Assembly: GCA_903873045.1 (NCBI GenBank)
Contig: CAIQND010000729.1
Span: 1 to 10,398, forward strand
Reading direction: 5' to 3'
Source: an uncultured Methylococcaceae bacterium
GTDB lineage: Bacteria; Pseudomonadota; Gammaproteobacteria; Methylococcales; Methylomonadaceae
DNA length: 10,398 nt
In this document: positions 6,353 through 10,398 of the stretch, in pieces
Numbering within the stretch: the first letter of the stretch is position 1
Layout of the letters: every line of letters starts with the position of its first letter
Notes under the pieces: generated by a model
What the model was told of the DNA's origin: nothing
The model's input: the letters and a program-made list of their open reading frames with translations, nothing else
The model's database searches: none
Position numbers and translations under genes: made by a program

Positions 6353-6381
6353 GGTATTTATACCTATTGTTATGATAGGTA
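6351..6381. promoter_or_regulatory. Overlapping alternative inverted repeats before rpoS
   Basis: TAGGTAT (6351-6357) pairs with ATACCTA (6360-6366), and TACCTAT (6361-6367) pairs with ATAGGTA (6375-6381). The two stems share one arm and so cannot form together in RNA. As DNA they make three evenly spaced half-sites. The second unit has an ACCT-N11-AGGT shape, one base shorter than a typical lux box. There is no T-run, so this is not an ordinary terminator or attenuator. Confidence 0.45.
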
Positions 6382-6578
6382 AATCATGAAAAAATTATTC
6401 TTAATACGAGCAAATTGCTATATAAAGCAGACAAGTACATTTACACGCTAATTTTGGCGAATTTGTTTACTTTGATTATGGCACCCTGAATGTAGACTCA
6501 GGAAGAAAATCATCGATAGTTACATTACTTAAAGATATTTAATGCCAGTCACCTAAGGCTACTAACCAGGAAATTAAT

Positions 6579-7550
6579 ATGAATAACGTATTGTTTGACC
6601 CATCACACGATGAAATCGCTATTCTGGGTGAAGACGATTTATCTCTTGACGAAGATATTGATAGTGCTGTCATACCTGAAAAAACAGAAGCAATCTCGAC
6701 CAAATCCACCAGCAATGGCGAATTTGATGCGACCCGCGCCTATTTGAATGATCTCAGTCGATCAAAACTGCTGACGGCTGATCAGGAAAAAATCTATGGT
6801 ACTCGCGCCTTACAAGGTGACAAAGTGGCTCGCAAGATCATGATTGAAAGCAACTTGCGTTTGGTCGTAAAAATTTCGTACCGTTACCTGAACAAAGGTT
6901 TACCTTTATTGGACTTGATTGAGGAAGGAAATCTGGGCTTAATCCGTGCTGTTGAAAAATTTGATCCTGAAAGAGGCTTTAGATTTTCGACTTATGCAAC
7001 TTGGTGGATACGTCAGACTATAGAACGGGCCATCATGGATCAAACTCGCACCATCCGTTTGCCGATTCATATTGTCAAAGAAATGAATACGTACCTTAAA
7101 GCGCAACGTCATTTGGCACAATCACTTGAGCATGACCCCAGTGCTCAGGACATCGCTGATTATATGGATAAGCCGCTGGAAAAAGTCGAAAAAATGCTCA
7201 AACTTAATGAGCGGGTAACGTCTGTAGACATTCCGGGAGCCAAGAATATTGACACACCGTTGATTGAGTCTATTTCAGATACCGACAGTTTAACGCACGA
7301 TGAGCAAATACAAGAAAACAATATGAAAGAAAATATTGCGAAATGTATGCTTGAACTCCCTGAAAAACAACGCGAAGTTATCTGCCGTCGCTATGGTATT
7401 TGCGGTTATGAGGAAGCGACTCTTGAGCAGGTCGCCCAAGAGCTGGATGTGACCAGGGAACGCGTCAGGCAAATTCAAATAGAAGGCTTAAAAAAATTAA
7501 AAGACATCTTGCAAAGCAACGGCTTTTGTTTTGAAGCCCTTTTTAATTAA
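6579..7550 (+). CDS. rpoS: RpoS, stationary-phase/general stress sigma factor
   Basis: This sigma-70-family factor directs RNA polymerase to stress and stationary-phase promoters. It has 323 residues against about 330 in E. coli. Region 1.2 begins at about FDATRAYLNDLSRSKLLT (49-66). Region 2 carries the near-invariant IESNLRLVVKI, LLDLIEEGNLGLIRAVEKFD and FRFSTYATWWIRQTIERAIM blocks (89-153), covering core binding, -10 recognition and melting. Region 3 follows from RLPIHIVKEMN, and region 4 ends with the helix-turn-helix LEQVAQELDVTRERVRQIQIEGLKKLK (282-308). The lysine in IVKE (K167) matches E. coli K173, needed for RssB-directed proteolysis, although T171 replaces the nearby Val177. The acidic N-terminus (10-37) is variable. 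AGGA sits about eight bases before the ATG. The nlpD-like gene upstream is the classic neighbour and may carry promoters for rpoS. Confidence 0.96.
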   Translation: MNNVLFDPSHDEIAILGEDDLSLDEDIDSAVIPEKTEAISTKSTSNGEFDATRAYLNDLSRSKLLTADQEKIYGTRALQGDKVARKIMIESNLRLVVKISYRYLNKGLPLLDLIEEGNLGLIRAVEKFDPERGFRFSTYATWWIRQTIERAIMDQTRTIRLPIHIVKEMNTYLKAQRHLAQSLEHDPSAQDIADYMDKPLEKVEKMLKLNERVTSVDIPGAKNIDTPLIESISDTDSLTHDEQIQENNMKENIAKCMLELPEKQREVICRRYGICGYEEATLEQVAQELDVTRERVRQIQIEGLKKLKDILQSNGFCFEALFN

Positions 7551-7588
7551 AAAACCAGGTCATTGCTTAGTCTATGTTGACCTCAATC

Positions 7589-7740
7589 ATAGAACACAAA
7601 TTATACGGATTTCAACGGATTTCAACAGATTTCAACAGATTTCAACGGATTTTATTTTTAGTTGAAAATACCTTACAATTTATTAGGTAACATTTTCAAG
7701 AAATTAAAAATGTTCTTTATTCATGTCTTGTGTGTTCTAT
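7589..7740. repeat. Inverted 10-mers enclosing a 10-bp tandem repeat
   Basis: ATAGAACACA (7589-7598) and TGTGTTCTAT (7731-7740) are exact reverse complements bounding 152 bp. Within them, TTCAACRGAT repeats nearly five times head to tail over 7605-7652, varying only G or A at one position. After the array, GTTGAAA (7661-7667) can pair with TTTCAAC of the last unit (7640-7646). There is no coding potential. The block fills the gap between the convergent rpoS and nitrilase genes, so it may contribute to transcription ending from both sides, but no classic GC stem with a T-run is present. Confidence 0.55.
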
Positions 7741-7743
7741 TTT

Positions 7744-8619
7744 TTACGACTGAGTCATTATAAAAGTGGCTTGCAAAGACCAATCCCGGTAATTAAAATT
7801 TTGTCCTTGTTCACGAACTGTTTTACAGGCATAGGGTGATAACTCTCCAATGACCCATTGAACGGCGTTGAATATTCCGACCGATAGAATACCATTATCA
7901 GGAAACCCCCGATCAACGGGTGTGTAAATAGCGGCGGCTCCCACATTAACATCCACCGCTTCGGACCACGCGGCATCACCGACCAGCGAGGCATTAACAA
8001 CATAACACTGATTTTCCAGCGCTCTTGCCTGACAGCCTATTTTAACCCGATGGAAACCTGCAATCGTATCGGTGCAACTGGGCACTAAAATTAACACGCA
8101 CCCGGCTTCAGCCTGCTTTCTTGCCAACAAGGGGAATTCGCTATCATAACAAATGTTAATGGCAATTTTGCCATATTCGGTATCAAAACATTTTAATTCT
8201 TGGCCACCTTTAATCAGCCATTGTTCTTTTTCAAAACGGGTCATCATCACTTTGTCCTGATAATCAAACTGACCATCAGGCATAAATAAATAAGCGCGGT
8301 TTCGATAGTTTTCAGAGGCTATGCGTACCGGAAACGTACCCGCCTGAATAATACACTGATATTGTTGCGCCAGCGTTTTAAACAAATCGATAAAATCATC
8401 ATGCAATGATTGCATGGCCTCTAGCTGCCTGCTTAATGATGAATAAATATCCTGACCAAACAAGGAGGCCAGTTCCATACTGAAATATTCCGGAAACAGC
8501 AGGATTTTAGCCTCTTGTGTCGTCGCCTCGGCAACCCAACGTTCAATTTTTTGTTGATAAGCCTGCCAACTTTCCAGAAAACTGATGTCATACTGAGCCG
8601 CTGCAATTTTAACGTTCAT
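7744..8619 (-). CDS. Carbon-nitrogen hydrolase (nitrilase superfamily)
   Basis: This is a cytoplasmic amidohydrolase of the nitrilase superfamily, which hydrolyses amide or nitrile C-N bonds through a Glu-Lys-Cys triad. The 291 residues hold all three members in order: E44 in LLFPEYFSME, K123 in YQDKVMMTRFE, and C157 in INICYDSEFP. The substrate is unknown. The start overlaps the end of the upstream GNAT gene by 11 bases, has no clear ribosome site of its own and is probably translationally coupled. In other bacteria (for example B. subtilis YhcX) a GNAT domain is fused in front of this type of hydrolase, the branch-12 nitrilases of Pace and Brenner. The two proteins here therefore probably work on one pathway or as a complex. 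The convergent rpoS gene ends 193 bases away. Confidence 0.88.
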   Translation of the reverse strand: MNVKIAAAQYDISFLESWQAYQQKIERWVAEATTQEAKILLFPEYFSMELASLFGQDIYSSLSRQLEAMQSLHDDFIDLFKTLAQQYQCIIQAGTFPVRIASENYRNRAYLFMPDGQFDYQDKVMMTRFEKEQWLIKGGQELKCFDTEYGKIAINICYDSEFPLLARKQAEAGCVLILVPSCTDTIAGFHRVKIGCQARALENQCYVVNASLVGDAAWSEAVDVNVGAAAIYTPVDRGFPDNGILSVGIFNAVQWVIGELSPYACKTVREQGQNFNYRDWSLQATFIMTQS

Positions 8620-9208
8620 TTTTAAGCCAAAAAGTCATCGGTTTGGGTGTTTCTTGCGCGTCATCAAGATCTTTCCATGAGTAAGTCGTTTTAAGTTCCG
8701 GATGTTTAACATAGCCGCGTTTGTTCCAGAACAAATCCAGAGGAACATAATTAGCCGGACGACGCGGATGATCTATCGGCCGCTCTACACAACAAAAAGT
8801 AATGACTTTAAAACCGCCCAAGTCTTCAGCATGTGCTTCTCTTTGCTCAAAAAACTGCACACCCAGCCCCAGACCACGATAATCCTTGTTTAAAACCGAT
8901 TCACTGCAATAAAAAACGTCTTCAAGGTTGTATCCCTGCTCAAGAAAGGGCTTTTGAAGTTGATCCGTTTCATATTGCATCGGAATGGCGGTCGAAGCTC
9001 CCACTACTTTATCACCATCAAATGCCAATACGATAACGCTTTCAGGGGTGTCGATATACGTTTGCAGGTATTTTTTTTCATAGTCATAATCCCCGTCGTA
9101 CAAATAAGGAAAATCACGAAACACTTCAATTCTTAAGCGTGCAAGTTCAGGAACGTAGTGCACAAGTGCGGCACCGCTGCATCTCTCAATGCGAATAGCT
9201 TGGGTCAT
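8609..9208 (-). CDS. GNAT-family N-acetyltransferase, partner of the nitrilase
   Basis: This acyltransferase should move an acetyl group from acetyl-CoA to an amine. The 199-residue protein starts at MTQAIRIERC; an in-frame TTG at 9271 would add 21 residues coded by repeat-rich DNA and is rejected. The acetyl-CoA loop is visible as YRGLGLG (110-116), after the beta-strand SESVLNKD and before the helix FFEQREAH, which is motif A of the GNAT fold. The earlier strand IVLAFDGDKVVGAST is also typical. The C-terminus (RRPANYVPLDLFWNKRGYVKHPEL) is characteristic of the GNAT part of GNAT-nitrilase fusion proteins (inferred from recall of that architecture). No clear Shine-Dalgarno sequence is seen. 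It precedes and overlaps the hydrolase gene by 11 bases in a different frame. Whether this is an ancestral split or a broken fusion cannot be settled here. Confidence 0.85.
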   Translation of the reverse strand: MTQAIRIERCSGAALVHYVPELARLRIEVFRDFPYLYDGDYDYEKKYLQTYIDTPESVIVLAFDGDKVVGASTAIPMQYETDQLQKPFLEQGYNLEDVFYCSESVLNKDYRGLGLGVQFFEQREAHAEDLGGFKVITFCCVERPIDHPRRPANYVPLDLFWNKRGYVKHPELKTTYSWKDLDDAQETPKPMTFWLKNER

Positions 9209-9251
9209 GGGTTTAATCAAGATAAATATTAATGATTTTAGTCGAAATACC

Positions 9252-9305
9252 AAAAAAAACGCAAGGCGCAAGGCAAAAATAACTTTTCACCTTTAACCTT
9301 GCACC
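9252..9305 (-). terminator. Probable terminator after the VanZ-like gene
   Basis: Read on the minus strand, GGTGCAAGG (9305-9297) can pair with CCTTGCGCC (9273-9265) over nine positions with one G-T pair. It leaves a 23-base loop and is followed after five bases by a run of eight T (9259-9252). The stem overlaps the last codons of the VanZ-like gene. The long loop and the five-base gap before the T-run weaken the case. If active, it would separate vanZ-like transcription from the GNAT gene downstream. Confidence 0.45.
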
Positions 9306-9315
9306 TTTAACCTTT
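9288..9315. repeat. Two tandem 14-base repeats at the VanZ-like gene end
   Basis: Bases 9288-9301 and 9302-9315 are CACCTTTAACCTTG and CACCTTTAACCTTT, 13 of 14 identical. On the minus strand the upstream unit codes the last residues of the VanZ-like protein (RLKV), and the second unit supplies the stop. The repeat has therefore probably set the present C-terminus. Related GCAAGG units follow at 9261-9273. Confidence 0.6.
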
Positions 9316-9682
9316 TATAATGTTTAACACTACTCAGTTTATGTAACGACATAACCGCCATAAATGCGCCGCTGGTATCAGCAACCCAATCAGCGACATC
9401 TGATGCCCGTCCCACAATAAACGACTGATGCCATTCATCAGATAATCCGTACAAACTGCAAAAGGCAATACTGAGCAAAGCCAGTATAATAGACGAACTC
9501 ATCAAATGTTTAAAGCTGCGCCACGCCAGCAACCCCAGAATAGAATAGGCACCGGCATGATAAAGCTTATCCTGGTACTCAAAGCCAAAATCAAAAGGCT
9601 GCTGAAGCGATGCTTGATCAGAAAGCCAATAAATAAATAAGCAATAAAATAACAATAACGTGAAATCCAGAATTTTAATCAT
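9293..9682 (-). CDS. Small VanZ-like family membrane protein
   Basis: The 129-residue protein has hydrophobic segments near 4-20, 42-56, 63-80 and about 100-113, predicting three or four membrane helices. The VanZ-like pattern is visible as DKLYHAGAYSILGLL (38-52) and the loop from YGLSDEWHQSF through GRASDVADWVADTSGA (78-106), with conserved acidic residues and His. VanZ itself gives low-level teicoplanin resistance in enterococci by an unknown mechanism. Short proteins of this family are common in Proteobacteria without any resistance role, so no resistance should be assumed. No ribosome site is obvious. It is divergent from the ferritin-like gene, with only 20 bases between the starts, so promoters must extend into coding sequence. 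A repeat forms its last codons. Confidence 0.8.
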   Translation of the reverse strand: MIKILDFTLLLFYCLFIYWLSDQASLQQPFDFGFEYQDKLYHAGAYSILGLLAWRSFKHLMSSSIILALLSIAFCSLYGLSDEWHQSFIVGRASDVADWVADTSGAFMAVMSLHKLSSVKHYKRLKVQG

Positions 9683-9702
9683 GTATAAATCAATTACCAG
9701 TA

Positions 9703-10398
9703 ATGAAAAATGTATTTAAATTTGCCGAAGCGTGTTTGCAAAGTATCGCTATCGATGAAAAATTGGCACTCACCCACCAAGCATGGCATCTATTTGAAAA
9801 TAATCAACTAAGCTTTGTGTCAGAACTACCGGTACTGCCGATTACTCAGGTAAAGTTCCCTGACAAACCGGTTTTATTGCCTCCGCGAGACATGCCCAAA
9901 CGAAAAATTGGCTCCCCTGAAGGGGTTGCCGCTTTTTTTCATGCTATTGCCCATGTCGAATTTGTGGCTATTTCTCTCGCTTGGGACTTACTTTATCGCT
10001 TTCGAGGACTGCCCGAGCAATTTTATCAGGATTGGCTAAAGGTTGCTGACGAAGAAGCACAACACTTTGAATTAATCAGGCTGCATTTAAAGACACTCAA
10101 AGTAAATTATGGCGATTTACCCGCCCATAACGGCTTATGGGATCACGCCAACGATACGGCCGATGATTTACTGGCCAGATTAGCCATGGTGCCGCGCTGT
10201 ATGGAAGCGCGTGGACTGGATGTAACTCCTGCCATCATCGCCAAATTTAAGAACGTAGGCGATAACGCCAGTGTCATCTTGTTGGAGCGCATTTTAACGG
10301 ATGAGGTAGGCCATGTAGAGCGTGGTTCATACTGGTTTAAATGGGTCTGTAAACAACAAGGCTATGAACCTGAAGCTAAATATCGTCAGTTAATCAAA
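9703..10398 (+). CDS. DUF455 ferritin-like protein (partial, 3' end cut by window)
   Basis: The frame from ATG 9703 is open for 232 codons to the window edge. The pattern matches the DUF455 family of ferritin-like four-helix proteins: RKIGSPEGVAAFFHAIAHVEFVAISLAWDLLYRF, then ADEEAQHFELIRLHL, MEARGLDVTP, and ILTDEVGHV. Candidate metal ligands are H80, H84 and E86 on one helix, E117/E118 with H121 on the next, E168, and E201 with H204 in the EVGH motif. These are spaced as expected for a diiron or similar two-metal site. The biological role of the family is not established. Family proteins are roughly 250-280 residues, so only a short C-terminal part is missing (from recall). The start lacks a strong ribosome site, but it is the first ATG in this frame and gives a normal N-terminus. 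Confidence 0.87.
   Translation, partial: MKNVFKFAEACLQSIAIDEKLALTHQAWHLFENNQLSFVSELPVLPITQVKFPDKPVLLPPRDMPKRKIGSPEGVAAFFHAIAHVEFVAISLAWDLLYRFRGLPEQFYQDWLKVADEEAQHFELIRLHLKTLKVNYGDLPAHNGLWDHANDTADDLLARLAMVPRCMEARGLDVTPAIIAKFKNVGDNASVILLERILTDEVGHVERGSYWFKWVCKQQGYEPEAKYRQLIK

Noticed and set aside
6386..6451. Possible 21-codon peptide starting MKKLFLIRAN after AGG
   Set aside because: It has a plausible start and spacing, but the peptide is very short, unlike any known leader peptide, and lies in AT-rich DNA where such frames arise by chance.
6426..6542. Stop-to-stop frame of 38 codons with protein-like composition (HANFGEFVYFDYGTLNVD) before rpoS
   Set aside because: It has no ATG, GTG or TTG start and no recognisable family. 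It could be a gene remnant, but there is no independent support.
7557..7583. AGGTCA/TGACCT inverted repeat after rpoS as a terminator
   Set aside because: The stem is only six base pairs with a 15-base loop and no T-run.
9293..9682. Glycopeptide resistance gene
   Set aside because: The protein belongs to the broad VanZ-like family, but no other van genes are present and the family is widespread in Gram-negative bacteria without this role.

Overview
The window looks like a chromosomal segment from a gammaproteobacterium with AT-leaning DNA. The strongest evidence is the gene pair nlpD-like/rpoS at 5658-7550, in the order seen across Gammaproteobacteria, plus close matches to the RimK, MobB, MoeA and RpoS families of that class. 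A methylotrophic or other environmental lineage (for example Methylococcales) would fit the NAD-type isocitrate dehydrogenase and the many short palindromic repeats. No methane-oxidation gene is in view, so this finer placement is only a guess.

Layout. 1-114 is the 3' end of an unknown gene. 514-1446 is rimK (glutamate ligase for ribosomal protein S6). 1447-2118 has no gene and is packed with inverted-repeat elements: a palindromic MITE-like unit flanked by an 11-bp direct repeat, an isolated 23-bp palindrome, a 227-bp element with perfect 20-bp ends, and a smaller element with related ends. On the minus strand follow mobB-moeA (4-bp overlapping, molybdenum cofactor) and then an NAD-type isocitrate dehydrogenase. 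Divergently, on the plus strand, a membrane-anchored J-domain protein, an NlpD-like degenerate LytM protein and rpoS form a co-oriented set. The 264-bp gap before rpoS carries three overlapping palindromes.

After rpoS comes a 10-bp tandem repeat lying inside a pair of inverted 10-mers. Then, on the minus strand, come a nitrilase-superfamily amidohydrolase and a GNAT acetyltransferase that overlap by 11 bp (two proteins that are fused in other bacteria), and a small VanZ-like membrane protein. The window ends inside a divergent DUF455 ferritin-like gene.

Most of the window is housekeeping and stress physiology: ribosome modification, TCA cycle, molybdenum cofactor, cell-wall amidase control and stationary-phase sigma factor. 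No defence system, CRISPR array, RNA gene or complete transposase gene was recognised. The least explained parts are the repeat cluster at 1447-2118, the stacked palindromes before rpoS, and the reduced NlpD-like protein.
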